Shown: piece after piece, positions 1 to 7,978 of the stretch
Position numbering within the stretch: the stretch's first letter is position 1
Layout of the letters: every line of letters begins with the position of its first letter
Assembly (NCBI GenBank): GCA_963639765.1
Contig: CAVHXA010000009.1
Coordinates: 12,728-76,727 of the forward strand
Source of the DNA: CAVHXA01 sp963639765
Lineage (GTDB): Bacteria; Bacillota; Clostridia; Oscillospirales; Oscillospiraceae
DNA length: 64,000 bases
Direction: 5' to 3'
Position numbers and translations under genes: made by a program
The notes under the pieces: generated by a model
Databases searched by the model: none
The model's input: only the letters and a program-made list of their open reading frames with translations
Told to the model about the DNA's origin: nothing

Positions 1-460
1 CCAGTCCCACGCCGACCAGGATGGTGGCAACAGGCGTGACAAGAATATCAATTTTGGTCTCCTTGCTCACGGCCTTGCCGATCTCTGCTGCTGCAATGGC
101 AACCACCAGGACTGCCAGCGGCCCGCCGGCTCCGCCCATGGCGTTGGTGGCCCAGCCGACCGGCACAAGCGAAAACAGGACCAGATTGGGTGCCTGCAGT
201 GCATAGCCGATAGCCACGGCCATAGCCGGTCCGACCATGGCAGAGGCCAGCCCGCCGATGGTATAGGCCGTTCCGTTTATTGTTGCCACCGAAGCGTTCA
301 GAAATCCGATACCGCATTGGGTCCCAAGGGTGTTGAGAATTGTGCCGATCAGAAGAGAGCAGAACAGTCCCTGGGCCATGGCGCTCAACGCATCGATGCC
401 ATAGCGTCTGGCAGAGATCTCGATGTTTTTTCGCTGTAAAAACTGCTTGAGTCCGGTCAT
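1..460 (-). CDS. PTS IIC-like membrane permease (partial)
   Basis: The gene runs off the left edge, so only the first 153 residues are visible. The start is the ATG at 458-460, preceded by AGGAG at the usual distance. The N-terminus (MTGLKQFLQRKNIEIS, then a hydrophobic stretch rich in Gly and Ala) resembles the PfoR/PTS_EIIC_2 family of integral membrane permeases, which are EIIC-like proteins often encoded without EIIA/EIIB partners. At least four hydrophobic segments can be seen, including GLFCSLLIGTIL and the Gly-rich ATNAMGGAGGPLAV stretch. The substrate cannot be predicted. A consensus promoter lies directly upstream. Confidence 0.7.
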   Translation of the reverse strand, partial: MTGLKQFLQRKNIEISARRYGIDALSAMAQGLFCSLLIGTILNTLGTQCGIGFLNASVATINGTAYTIGGLASAMVGPAMAVAIGYALQAPNLVLFSLVPVGWATNAMGGAGGPLAVLVVAIAAAEIGKAVSKETKIDILVTPVATILVGVGL

Positions 461-523
461 GGTGCACAGCTCCTTTTTAGAGATTGACAAGAGCGCACAG
501 CTGTCTTGACAGGTGCAAAGACA

Positions 524-551
524 ATTATACCTGTAAAATCCGTCTTGTCAA
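524..551 (-). promoter_or_regulatory. Sigma-A-type promoter of the PTS IIC-like gene
   Basis: On the minus strand TTGACA (546-551) is followed after 16 bp by TATAAT (524-529), a perfect match to both hexamers. The predicted start point is near 517. A short inverted repeat, CTGTC-TT-GACAG, occupies 501-512, in the first transcribed bases, and could be an operator. That last point is inference. Confidence 0.75.
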
Positions 552-592
552 CCACTGCATCGTTCGGATACGCGGGAAACAGCTTCCTATGA

Positions 593-743
593 GGCAGCAT
601 CACATAATTCGACGGGAGAAATCACAGATTCCTCCCGCCGTTGTTGTTTTCGGGGCAGCACTGCGGTGTTGCCCGAGGCTTTTCGCGGCCGCCCGTCCGT
701 TTGAAAGCCGATCCGGTATGCCGATTTTTATGCGGTGCTGCCC
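593..743. repeat. Palindromic intergenic element cluster
   Basis: Three ends of the dispersed palindromic element occur in the gap between the PTS-like gene and the flavodoxin gene: GGCAGCATCACATAAT (593-608), a head-to-head pair around 652-674, and TATGCGGTGCTGCCC (729-743). An imperfect hairpin at 611-640 followed by TTGTTGTTTT may act as a terminator on the plus strand, although no plus-strand gene precedes it. Nothing else recognisable lies in 552-793. Confidence 0.6.
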
Positions 744-793
744 AAAACAGGGAAAGCTTCGAGCCTGCATTCCGCAGAGCGTGGCATCACCGT

Positions 794-1993
794 TCAGCTG
801 ATGGATGTGTATGTGCTCCAGACATCCTTGCGCAGGCCGTCGTGAGAGAAGAAGTAATCTTCGACCAGATCGGCAACCAGAGCCTTGGCCTTCATGATGT
901 CGCGATCGTTGGGCTTGGACTCCATATGCGTGTGGAAGAAGAAGGAGCCTGCATGGTAGTTGCCGTCGGCGTCTTTGTAGTATACGGGGGGCTCGGTCTG
1001 CCCGGAGGGCAGAACGCCGTCTTTCAGGCCGGCAGGACCGTATTCCATGCCGCAGCAGGCAAACTGCCCGACCACGCGTACGTTGCTCAGCTCAAGATAG
1101 AGCTTCAGCTGCGCCAGTACAGCCAGCGACTCGCCGGAGCCGTAGAAGCCGCCGCCATAGGTGGTGAACACAATGCCCAGAGGACGATATACGCCGTGCT
1201 CTGCAGGAGCACCGGCCCAGCGCAGGCCGCCGCCTTCTCCGCCGGGACCACCGGGACCACCGGGACCTCCGGGGCCGCCTTCGGGCATGGGAGGCATGCC
1301 TCCGGGAGCCATCTGTCCGCCTTCTCCACCTGGACCGCCTTCGGGCATACCGGCACCGCCTTCGTTAAAGCCCTTTCCTGCCTCGGCGTTTTTGGTGACG
1401 CGGTCTTCAAGCTCGCCGCCGCCGCCCAGACTGAAGCCCTTGATGATGGCGGTAGTGGGACTGCCGGCAATGATCAGGCTGCCCAGACAGACAACATCGT
1501 ATTCGTCGTAGTTTTTGGGCAGAGAGTTTTTGGTTTTGTTGTCAACCTTGATCATGTCAACGGTCCAGCCGTAATGACGGAACTGCTCGGCCATGGCCTC
1601 GGCAATCTTTTTTGTGTTGCCGGTTATGGAGGCATACATGATCAGGGCTTTTTTCTTCATGTCGGATTTTGCGATACCGTCGTCTTCGTCGGTAATTTCG
1701 GTTTTATAGCCCTTTAGTGCAACAATATCGCCGTTGCCCATTCTGGCCTCACCGGTCAGTGTGCCGTCGGCCGCGGCAGTGAGGGACCAATCGGCCTCGT
1801 TGGGGCCGGCTGCAGCATGGAAACGGATGGTATCGCCCTCGACCTCGAGCTTTTCGATCAGGCGTGCGCCGCCGTGGGAGTCGATCATGCTGGTGTGAAT
1901 GGTTCCGTTGTAGTAGGGTCGGACCAGAATTTTGGTTTCACGTTCGCCGCTGGGCGTGGGCATGGTGAATACATATTTGCCGTATACGCTCAT
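794..1993 (-). CDS. Flavodoxin-domain protein with beta-rich N-domain and Gly/Pro insert
   Basis: A predicted FMN-binding electron carrier or quinone-reductase-like protein of 399 residues. The start at 1993 follows AAGGAG. Residues 1-97 form a beta-strand-rich domain that resembles the small protein encoded at 5391-5786. Residues 113-400 are a flavodoxin fold: the phosphate-binding loop SITGNTKK is at about 122-129 and an aromatic loop TTYGGGFYGSG at about 277-287. Inserted in the flavodoxin fold (about 212-256) is a low-complexity Gly/Pro/Glu segment with several PGG triplets. The family normally lacks this insert. The protein has no signal peptide, so it should be cytoplasmic. The neighbouring flavoprotein oxidoreductase (3047-4987), on the same strand, is a plausible redox partner, although an exonuclease gene lies between them. 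The partner assignment is inference. Confidence 0.75.
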   Translation of the reverse strand: MSVYGKYVFTMPTPSGERETKILVRPYYNGTIHTSMIDSHGGARLIEKLEVEGDTIRFHAAAGPNEADWSLTAAADGTLTGEARMGNGDIVALKGYKTEITDEDDGIAKSDMKKKALIMYASITGNTKKIAEAMAEQFRHYGWTVDMIKVDNKTKNSLPKNYDEYDVVCLGSLIIAGSPTTAIIKGFSLGGGGELEDRVTKNAEAGKGFNEGGAGMPEGGPGGEGGQMAPGGMPPMPEGGPGGPGGPGGPGGEGGGLRWAGAPAEHGVYRPLGIVFTTYGGGFYGSGESLAVLAQLKLYLELSNVRVVGQFACCGMEYGPAGLKDGVLPSGQTEPPVYYKDADGNYHAGSFFFHTHMESKPNDRDIMKAKALVADLVEDYFFSHDGLRKDVWSTYTSIS

Positions 1994-2056
1994 AATGAAA
2001 AGATCTCCTTTGTTGAGTATGGCGCGTCGGGTCCGGACTCCCGACGAGATGCATCT

Positions 2057-2062
2057 ATTATA
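2057..2062 (-). promoter_or_regulatory. Probable -10 box of the flavodoxin gene
   Basis: A perfect TATAAT on the minus strand lies about 64 bp before the start codon. The matching -35 (TTTCCT at 17 bp) is poor, so this promoter may need an activator. Confidence 0.45.
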
Positions 2063-2134
2063 TAGTGCAGCCGAAGAAAAGGAAAGAACCGCACAGGGGT
2101 TTTTCACAGCCACCTTTTGTGCGGTCTGCCAAAT

Positions 2135-2848
2135 TCAAAACCGGGTCGGATCGGCATACAGCTTTCCGTTTGGCTGAAAGCCCTGAGGACGATAGGTGAC
2201 GGAACGGATTCGCGGTCCGGATATGCCGTATTTCGGATTATAGCCGAAAAGGTTCACATATCGGCAAAGATCATTTTCTTCGAGCTCCATGGCGCAGAGC
2301 AGCTCAACGGTTGCTCCGGCATCGTCTATGGCTCGATGGGTATTCTGCGTCCGGAGCTGATAGGCATCCACCGCATTGCACAGCCTGTGCGGATAGGGAC
2401 GTCTGTCTTTGTAGATGGTCATTGCATCCAGCAGCCGGACCTTTTGCAGAATGGAGGCATCTGCATAACGGCTGAGAAAGTAGTATATAAAGCAAAGATC
2501 AAACTGCGCGTTGTATGCGGCCAGAAGGGGACGGGAGCAGTCGAGCATCCGCGTCAGCCGCTGCGCGGCTTCCTGCTTTGTACAGCCCTGCTCATCGAGC
2601 ATCTGCTGCGTGATGCCGGTCAGACGGATGATCTCGGGCGGAAGGGCTCGGCCCGGGCTCATACGGATGAAGCAGTCGAACTCGTCATCCGTTTTCAGAC
2701 TGTCTGACCCGGGAATCAGGCGTATCATGGCAAGCTCGATGATTTCGTCTGTTTTGTGGTTGATGCCGGTGGTTTCCGTGTCAAAAACAATGATGTGGTC
2801 ATATTCTTCAAACAGATCATGCAGCAAGGACTTCACCACCTTTTGCAC
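2135..2848 (-). CDS. DnaQ-like 3'-5' exonuclease
   Basis: A 237-residue DEDDh exonuclease of the DNA polymerase III epsilon / RNase T superfamily. Exo I is VFDTETTGI near residue 21, an Exo II-type Asp lies in YNAQFDLCFI, and Exo III is HRAIDDA, so the catalytic Asp/Glu/His set appears complete. It lacks the other domains of PolC or DinG, so it is a stand-alone nuclease of uncertain role in repair or RNA turnover. The start is uncertain: GTG at 2848 gives the full domain but has a weak ribosome site, while an AAAAGGTGG sequence points to a TTG about 20 bases downstream. It lies between two redox genes on the same strand and is probably not functionally linked to them. Confidence 0.8.
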   Translation of the reverse strand: MQKVVKSLLHDLFEEYDHIIVFDTETTGINHKTDEIIELAMIRLIPGSDSLKTDDEFDCFIRMSPGRALPPEIIRLTGITQQMLDEQGCTKQEAAQRLTRMLDCSRPLLAAYNAQFDLCFIYYFLSRYADASILQKVRLLDAMTIYKDRRPYPHRLCNAVDAYQLRTQNTHRAIDDAGATVELLCAMELEENDLCRYVNLFGYNPKYGISGPRIRSVTYRPQGFQPNGKLYADPTRF

Positions 2849-2922
2849 AGGCGGGGCCTCACCGGCTAGCCTGTCAGAAAAGTTTTGCGGGGTTTATATC
2901 TGTGGGAACAAGGGAAATCAGG

Positions 2923-2938
2923 GGCAGCACCGCACAAT
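2923..2938. repeat. Single end of palindromic intergenic element
   Basis: GGCAGCACCGCACAAT matches the consensus end of the dispersed element. No clear partner end is visible nearby, so this may be a decayed copy. It lies just past the flavoprotein terminator. Confidence 0.5.
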
Positions 2939-2977
2939 TCGCCTGCGGCAGGCAGCGCGAACCGCGTTCTGATGCTG

Positions 2978-3029
2978 AAAAAGCAAACTGTCTGAACAGT
3001 CTTACCGGCGCAGCCGAAGCTGCGCCGGT
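2978..3029 (-). terminator. Rho-independent terminator of the flavoprotein gene
   Basis: Reading the minus strand, an 11-bp perfect hairpin with a TTCG loop (3004-3029) is followed by a smaller ACTGT/ACAGT hairpin and then TTTTT at 2978-2982. It begins about 18 bp after the stop codon. Confidence 0.75.
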
Positions 3030-3046
3030 ATGCGAAGGGAAACAGG

Positions 3047-4987
3047 TTATTTTTCCTCACAGACGAATTGTCCGGCCAGGCGTCCGTGTGTTCCGGCAAA
3101 GCCGATTGAGTTGCCTGCTGCCGGGGTGGAATAGCCCGTGCCATAGCGGCCGCCCAGAGAGTTTCCGGCGGTATACAGGCCCTTGATGGGCTTTTTGTTG
3201 ATGTCAAGAACGTTCAGACGGTCATCCGTCATAACGCCGGACATGGTAACCATGGAGGGACCGATCTGCGAGTCGTTTCCGAAGGAGGCCTTGCAGCCAT
3301 AGAAGGGAGCTTCGTCAACCGGAATCATGGCAGAAGGATCCTTGCCGTAGTCACCGTCGAAGCCGGCATAGCACAGCTCGTTGTAGTGCTTGACAGAGGC
3401 AACAAACTGCGGAATGACTTCTTCGGGGTAGCCAAGATAGGAAGCCAGCTCTTCAAGCGTGTTGGCACAGATAACACGACTGTAGCCGCGCTCGGCGATG
3501 GTGGAGTTGAGAACCAGACCGCCCTGCGGGCCGGGCTGAATGGCGGCCATTCCGTCGATCATGTCCTGATAGTATTGGGGCCGGCCGCCGTTTGGACCGC
3601 CATGCTCCAGACCGGAGGCACACACGCTCTTCATCCATTTTTTGTCGGTTACAAGGCAGCCGATTCCGGCGGGCTGGCGGGATGTGGCTGTCTGCGCACC
3701 GGTGACGTTGCCTTCGTTGGCAAAACGCTTGCCGTATTTGTTGAGCCACAGCATGGCGTTGGAGCCCCACGGACCGCCCGGGCCGCCGCCCAGAATCATG
3801 GTGCCGCGCGGAGCGGGCTCGATAAAGCCGCCGGCCCAGCACATCATTTTTACGCTCTCGCCGGTGCGTCCGCCCATGAAGCTGTAGAAGCTGCCTTGGG
3901 TGCCGCCGCAGCGTTCCTTGCGTTCCATGTATTCGTTGAGCAGAGCCCAGCACATGTCTTTGTTGGCAGCATAGTCGCCGCCGGTCATGACAACACCCTT
4001 TCTGGTGTTGAAGCGAATATATTTTCCTGTGGATTCGTCCTTGCCGATCACGCCGACCACGTCGCCGTTTTCGTTTTGGACGAGAACCACACCGGCTGTG
4101 CCCCAGAACCACTGCGCGCCCAGCTGCTCGGCCTTGTCGACCATGGCCTGATTGATGATGGGAAGGACAGAGTTTGCGGCCACACCCTGAATGGGCTGGT
4201 GGTTGTATACGCCCATGAACTGGTGCGCTGCCGCCCAGGTTTTGGTTCCGGGCTTCTGGGGGTATTCGTAGCGGATGGAGTCGTATACGCTCTTTCCCTG
4301 TTGGAGCTTGTCGTAGTCGAGGTTGCACTGAATAATCAGCCAGCCGTCGGGGGTGTTGTTGTAGGTGTAGGCTCTGGGATCAACGCCCATTTCCCTGGCT
4401 ACCTCAAGCATGTGGTCCATGGTGGGACCGGAATTCTGCACATAGAGACGTACGATGTCGGGGTTTGCCCGGCCGCCGCCGCGCGTGACGAACTCATCCA
4501 CCACTTCGCCCAGATTGTATGGTCCGAAGCCGGCCTCGATTGCAAGCTTGCTGTTGAAGGCAGCAAAGTCTTCGCCGTACCAGGTAAAGGTGTCTTCGGC
4601 CTGCTTTTCCAGAACGGCAACCTTTGCACCCTTTTCGGCAGCAGCCAGGGCAGCCTGCACGCCCGCATGGCCCGAGCCGACAACGGCAACATCGACATCT
4701 ATTTCGTGATCGATTTCGGTGATTACCGGAGCCTGACCCAGCCAGTCACCGGGACCGGAATAGCCCCAGACACGCCCTTCGGCCTTGCCGGGCTTGACCT
4801 CGGGCGCAGCAGCACCCATCATGGGGGGAGGGCCGCCCGCAGGCTTGCCGTCTTTGCCGCCCTTGTCGCCGGGGCCGTCTTTTTTGGGACCGCCCATCAT
4901 GGCGCCGAACATCTTGCCCATACCGCCGGGGGCTTCCATATTGCCATAGGCACGCAGACGGGGATCTATCTTCTTTGTGCTTGCCAT
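3047..4987 (-). CDS. FAD-dependent oxidoreductase, fumarate-reductase type
   Basis: A 646-residue FAD_binding_2 flavoprotein of the fumarate reductase / urocanate reductase / ketosteroid dehydrogenase superfamily. These enzymes reduce or desaturate C=C bonds next to a carbonyl. The FAD dinucleotide motif VVGSGHAG is at about residues 102-109 and the C-terminal FAD motif GLYTAGNSLGGRYG is present. The start is the ATG at 4987, after AAAGGAA. Residues 20-62 are an unusual Gly/Met/Pro/Lys-rich segment with no resemblance to a Tat signal, although many relatives are exported. There is no FMN-binding or heme domain, so electrons must come from another protein, possibly the flavodoxin at 794-1993. 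The substrate cannot be deduced. Confidence 0.85.
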   Translation of the reverse strand: MASTKKIDPRLRAYGNMEAPGGMGKMFGAMMGGPKKDGPGDKGGKDGKPAGGPPPMMGAAAPEVKPGKAEGRVWGYSGPGDWLGQAPVITEIDHEIDVDVAVVGSGHAGVQAALAAAEKGAKVAVLEKQAEDTFTWYGEDFAAFNSKLAIEAGFGPYNLGEVVDEFVTRGGGRANPDIVRLYVQNSGPTMDHMLEVAREMGVDPRAYTYNNTPDGWLIIQCNLDYDKLQQGKSVYDSIRYEYPQKPGTKTWAAAHQFMGVYNHQPIQGVAANSVLPIINQAMVDKAEQLGAQWFWGTAGVVLVQNENGDVVGVIGKDESTGKYIRFNTRKGVVMTGGDYAANKDMCWALLNEYMERKERCGGTQGSFYSFMGGRTGESVKMMCWAGGFIEPAPRGTMILGGGPGGPWGSNAMLWLNKYGKRFANEGNVTGAQTATSRQPAGIGCLVTDKKWMKSVCASGLEHGGPNGGRPQYYQDMIDGMAAIQPGPQGGLVLNSTIAERGYSRVICANTLEELASYLGYPEEVIPQFVASVKHYNELCYAGFDGDYGKDPSAMIPVDEAPFYGCKASFGNDSQIGPSMVTMSGVMTDDRLNVLDINKKPIKGLYTAGNSLGGRYGTGYSTPAAGNSIGFAGTHGRLAGQFVCEEK

Positions 4988-5055
4988 GTGATACATTCCT
5001 TTCTGTATTGCGTTGTTTTTTGAAGCTGAAAGCTCCGACATTATCAACTAAAAGT

Positions 5056-5083
5056 ATTATAGCGTATTCGAGAATAAAAGCAA
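5056..5083 (-). promoter_or_regulatory. Promoter of the flavoprotein gene
   Basis: On the minus strand TTGCTT (5078-5083) and TATAAT (5056-5061) are separated by 16 bp. It is arranged back to back with the plus-strand promoter at 5145-5173, about 60 bp away. Confidence 0.65.
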
Positions 5084-5144
5084 TATCTTTTTGCGTGCGG
5101 CTGCACTGATTCTCAAAATGCCGGCGCGAAAACAGGGAAGGTAC

Positions 5145-5173
5145 TTGACAGGCCGAAAGGAGGCTGTTATTAT
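5145..5173 (+). promoter_or_regulatory. Consensus promoter for the 131-residue gene
   Basis: TTGACA (5145-5150), a 17-bp spacer and TATTAT (5168-5173). Transcription would begin near 5180 and give a leader of about 210 bases before the ATG at 5391. This leader contains a perfect 10-bp hairpin (5268-5277 with 5281-5290) and then the conserved leader element at 5333-5388. Confidence 0.75.
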
Positions 5174-5332
5174 GCATACGAAATGTTGCGGATGCCGGAT
5201 TCAAAGGATGCGCTGTTTTTGCAGCGTCGGTCTGCACAGGCCATCCGGCGGCTCGACAACACACTGACGACTGCGGACCTTCCGCAGTCGCCGCATTGAC
5301 AAAAGCCGATCCACGGCAGTCTTGCAATGCGG

Positions 5333-5388
5333 CACAGCCCTTGGAGAGGGGCTCTAATAACTACTACTCTACAACACAAAGGAGTTTC
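5333..5388 (+). promoter_or_regulatory. Conserved structured leader, shared with uraA and upp
   Basis: The hairpin AGCCC-TTGGAGAG-GGGCT is followed by AACTACTACT and then the GGAGT ribosome site. It is nearly identical to the leader of uraA at 24170-24220 (22 identical bases through the hairpin) and shares its loop and ACTACTACT with the upp leader. The bases ACTACT (5363-5368) can pair with AGGAGT (5380-5385), closing the ribosome site with one A-G mismatch. The loop resembles the PyrR binding consensus. This suggests translational control by pyrimidines, which is inference. Confidence 0.6.
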
Positions 5389-5390
5389 TT

Positions 5391-5786
5391 ATGGATCCGA
5401 AGCGCGAAGCACCCCCGGCCGGCGGCCCCGGCCCCGGCCCATTCCATGCCCCGCTGACTGCCGAGTGGACGCTTGACTTTCTTGCTCCGGCGGGAGTCCC
5501 GCAGAAAAAGCTGCACATCGACCTCGACAGCATGACCGGCACCATCGAAACCGAGCACGGCACGCAGAGCATGCGTGATCTGACCTATCAGGATGACCGG
5601 CTCACCTTTAAGGCACAGCTTGGCTCCAACGGCGACGAGCCCTTCATTGTAGAGCTCAAGCTCTATATGGGCGGCGTAATGCTTGGTGAGGCCTTCATGG
5701 AAGGCGAAGGAAAGCCCAAAAGCCCGCTGGCAGCCAGGGCTGTCGGCGATGTACCCGGGCCCGGTCCAGGTCCGGAAGCCAACTGA
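5391..5786 (+). CDS. Small beta-rich protein with Gly/Pro-rich ends
   Basis: A 131-residue protein with no signal peptide and no recognised family. The ATG follows AAAGGAGTTTCTT. The middle (about residues 20-110) alternates short hydrophobic strands and turns, and its pattern matches residues 1-95 of the flavodoxin-domain protein at 794-1993 (TP.G near the start, G.I.T, a central D-(R/T)-(L/I).F, then G..LGEA or GTLTGEA). The domain may be a small ligand-binding barrel. Both ends are low-complexity: AGGPGPGP at the front and GPGPGPEAN at the back. Its leader is shared with pyrimidine salvage genes. The lipoprotein gene at 5991 follows in the same direction without an obvious terminator between. 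Confidence 0.7.
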   Translation: MDPKREAPPAGGPGPGPFHAPLTAEWTLDFLAPAGVPQKKLHIDLDSMTGTIETEHGTQSMRDLTYQDDRLTFKAQLGSNGDEPFIVELKLYMGGVMLGEAFMEGEGKPKSPLAARAVGDVPGPGPGPEAN

Positions 5787-5990
5787 TTCGTTATCCCCGC
5801 ATTCCCATTCAGATAAAACCGGGCACGCACAAATCCACAGAAAAGGCACACTTTTCGCCGGAAACACAGCAGCCGAAGAAGCCCCTGCGGTTTGCAGACC
5901 TGCACAGCCGCGGCTGTGAAAGCACTTCCGGGATCCGCAGATGCATCTGCGCGGTGCTGCCTGAAAACGCCAAAAGGAAAGGAAGCAATC

Positions 5991-7835
5991 ATGAAACGTA
6001 TTCTTGCAGTTTTGCTGGCCATGGTTCTGGTTCTGGCTCTGTTTGCCGGCTGTAAAAAGGCCGAGTCGACCGAATCTGCAGCAGCCGAAACGGAAATCGC
6101 CGAAAGCACGACCGAGGCTTCTGCCGAAGCCGAACCCGCAGAAGACAGCACGGCCGCAGACAACGAAAGCCAGGCAGACGATGCTGCCGAGGCAGTATCT
6201 GCCGCAGTTATCAGCTATCCGCTGGAGGGCAGCCCCGAGGTTACCTTCTGGACCTCCATCCGGACTCCGCACGGTGCGTTCATCCCCTCGATGGAGTGGA
6301 ACGACATGCTCTGCATGCCCGCCATCCGTGAGCAGACCGGCGTAGATCTTCAGATTACCAGCATCAATGACACCACCGCCTCGGAACAATACAACCTGAT
6401 GGTTGCGTCCGGCGACTGGCCCAGCTACAGCATGGTATCCTCCTACTACACCGGCGGTCTGGCTCAGGCCTACGAAGACGAGGTTATTGTTGAGCTTGCC
6501 GACGATATGCTTGCCGAAAATGCCCCCGACTACTACACGGTTCTGTCCGCGCTGAGCGATCAGGACAAGGCCTATACGCTGACCAATGGCGTACAGATGG
6601 CGGTTTATACCATCGCCGACGGTGTAACGCAGGATCAGGGACTTGTAACCCGTCTGGACTGGTACGAGGAGCTCGGCTCTCCGGAACTGAACACACTCGA
6701 TGCCATTACGCAGTATCTGTATGATGTGATGGAAAAATACGATACGGAATACACACTGGACCTGGAATCCGGTGCTGATTTCTCCGCACTGAACGATGCC
6801 TTTGGCACATACATCGCATCATACGAAGCCTCCACTCTGAGCGTATATGTGGTCGACGGGCAGGTTGTCACACCCTTTACGCAGGACGAATACCGCAGCT
6901 ACGTCGAATGGATCAACGGTCTGTACAACGACGGAATCATCTATCAGGACTTCTACAGCCTCTCCGACGAAACCGGACATGTGCGCTTCAAAGACATTGC
7001 CAACGACGATGTGGCCCTGTGGGTAGACAGCGCAGACTCCCTGAACACGCCCAACATGCACCGTTCCGCTGAGATGGAGCCTCTGGTCATGAAGCCGTTG
7101 GGCATCGTTACCGACGGTGACGGCGTAAACAACTTTGGTTCCTATCGTTCCATAGTCGGCAACAACTACAGCATCTATTCCGATGCCGATGTAGAAACCG
7201 TTCTGCAGTTCTTTAACTACTTCTACACCGAAGACGGTTCCATCCTGGCAAACTACGGCATTCCCGCAGAAAGCTACGATGACGACAGCGGCACATACTA
7301 TATCAACGAAAACGGTGACTGCTGCTATACCACACTGATCATCGACAACCTGACCGGCACGATGCCCTCCAACGCGCTGGATGCCTATGTGGGCTCGCAT
7401 TTCCCCTGCTACTCTCTGTCTCAGAAGATGTTCTCCACCTATGCCGACAGCAAGCTCGAAGCCATCGAGCTCTGGTCCAACCAGGTAAACAGCTTTGAAA
7501 ACGAGTATCCGACGGGAGCAGGTCTGACCAGCGAAGAGCAGGACGGCCTGACAAACGCTGTCAGCGATATGCTCACCGTTGTGTCCGAGCAGATTCTGGG
7601 TATGATGCTCAGCGAAGAGGGCGTGACCGACGAGGCATGGAACAGCTACCTCGACAGGATGAACACGATGGGTCTCGAAGAGGCTCTGGCTGTCTATCAG
7701 AACGCATACGAGGAATACATGCGCGGTGAACGCTACAACATTTCCGTAGCGGGCCCCGCAGGAGGCCCCGGAGGCGGCGGAGGCCAGCCTCCTGCCGGAG
7801 AGGGCGGCGCTGCCGAACCGGCTCCGGCTGCCTGA
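5991..7835 (+). CDS. Solute-binding lipoprotein, paralogue 1
   Basis: A 614-residue extracellular solute-binding protein of the family 1/LplA kind. A signal peptide ends in the lipobox LFAGC with the lipidated Cys at residue 21. An acidic Glu/Ala/Ser linker (about 24-75) then leads into the binding domain. Motifs such as YYTGGLAQAYEDEV are repeated almost exactly in the lipoprotein at 15977-17911. The C-terminus is low-complexity (GGPGGGGGQPP). The start at 5991 is fixed by AAAGGAAGG and the signal peptide. No permease or ATPase gene is near, so it either lends substrate to a transporter elsewhere or acts as a surface binding or delivery protein. A strong terminator follows. Confidence 0.85.
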   Translation: MKRILAVLLAMVLVLALFAGCKKAESTESAAAETEIAESTTEASAEAEPAEDSTAADNESQADDAAEAVSAAVISYPLEGSPEVTFWTSIRTPHGAFIPSMEWNDMLCMPAIREQTGVDLQITSINDTTASEQYNLMVASGDWPSYSMVSSYYTGGLAQAYEDEVIVELADDMLAENAPDYYTVLSALSDQDKAYTLTNGVQMAVYTIADGVTQDQGLVTRLDWYEELGSPELNTLDAITQYLYDVMEKYDTEYTLDLESGADFSALNDAFGTYIASYEASTLSVYVVDGQVVTPFTQDEYRSYVEWINGLYNDGIIYQDFYSLSDETGHVRFKDIANDDVALWVDSADSLNTPNMHRSAEMEPLVMKPLGIVTDGDGVNNFGSYRSIVGNNYSIYSDADVETVLQFFNYFYTEDGSILANYGIPAESYDDDSGTYYINENGDCCYTTLIIDNLTGTMPSNALDAYVGSHFPCYSLSQKMFSTYADSKLEAIELWSNQVNSFENEYPTGAGLTSEEQDGLTNAVSDMLTVVSEQILGMMLSEEGVTDEAWNSYLDRMNTMGLEEALAVYQNAYEEYMRGERYNISVAGPAGGPGGGGGQPPAGEGGAAEPAPAA

Positions 7836-7855
7836 ACGTACTGACACACCTTCAC

Positions 7856-7908
7856 AATAAAAATCGCTGCATGGGCTCGAAAGGGGGTCTGTGCAGCGAT
7901 TTTTTTCA
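7856..7908. terminator. Bidirectional terminator
   Basis: AATAAAAATCGCTGCA and TGCAGCGATTTTTTT form a perfect stem of about 12 bp flanked by A and T runs. It can end both the lipoprotein transcript (plus) and the convergent AraC regulator (minus). Confidence 0.85.
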
Positions 7909-7978
7909 GGCAGAGACGAAGTGTCGGCGGGATGGGCGGGAAATCGCGAATTTGCCGCAGGAGCGGGTTTCTGCGGGT

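Noticed and set aside
3386..5023. 545-codon open frame opposite the FAD oxidoreductase
   Set aside because: Antisense frame kept open by GC-rich codon use; its residues are Ala/Gly/Val/His-rich with no recognisable motifs, while the minus strand encodes a complete flavoprotein.
5333..5388. Purine riboswitch before the 131-residue gene
   Set aside because: The conserved purine aptamer core and loop-loop bases are absent; the hairpin fits a PyrR-type loop better and is shared with pyrimidine genes.
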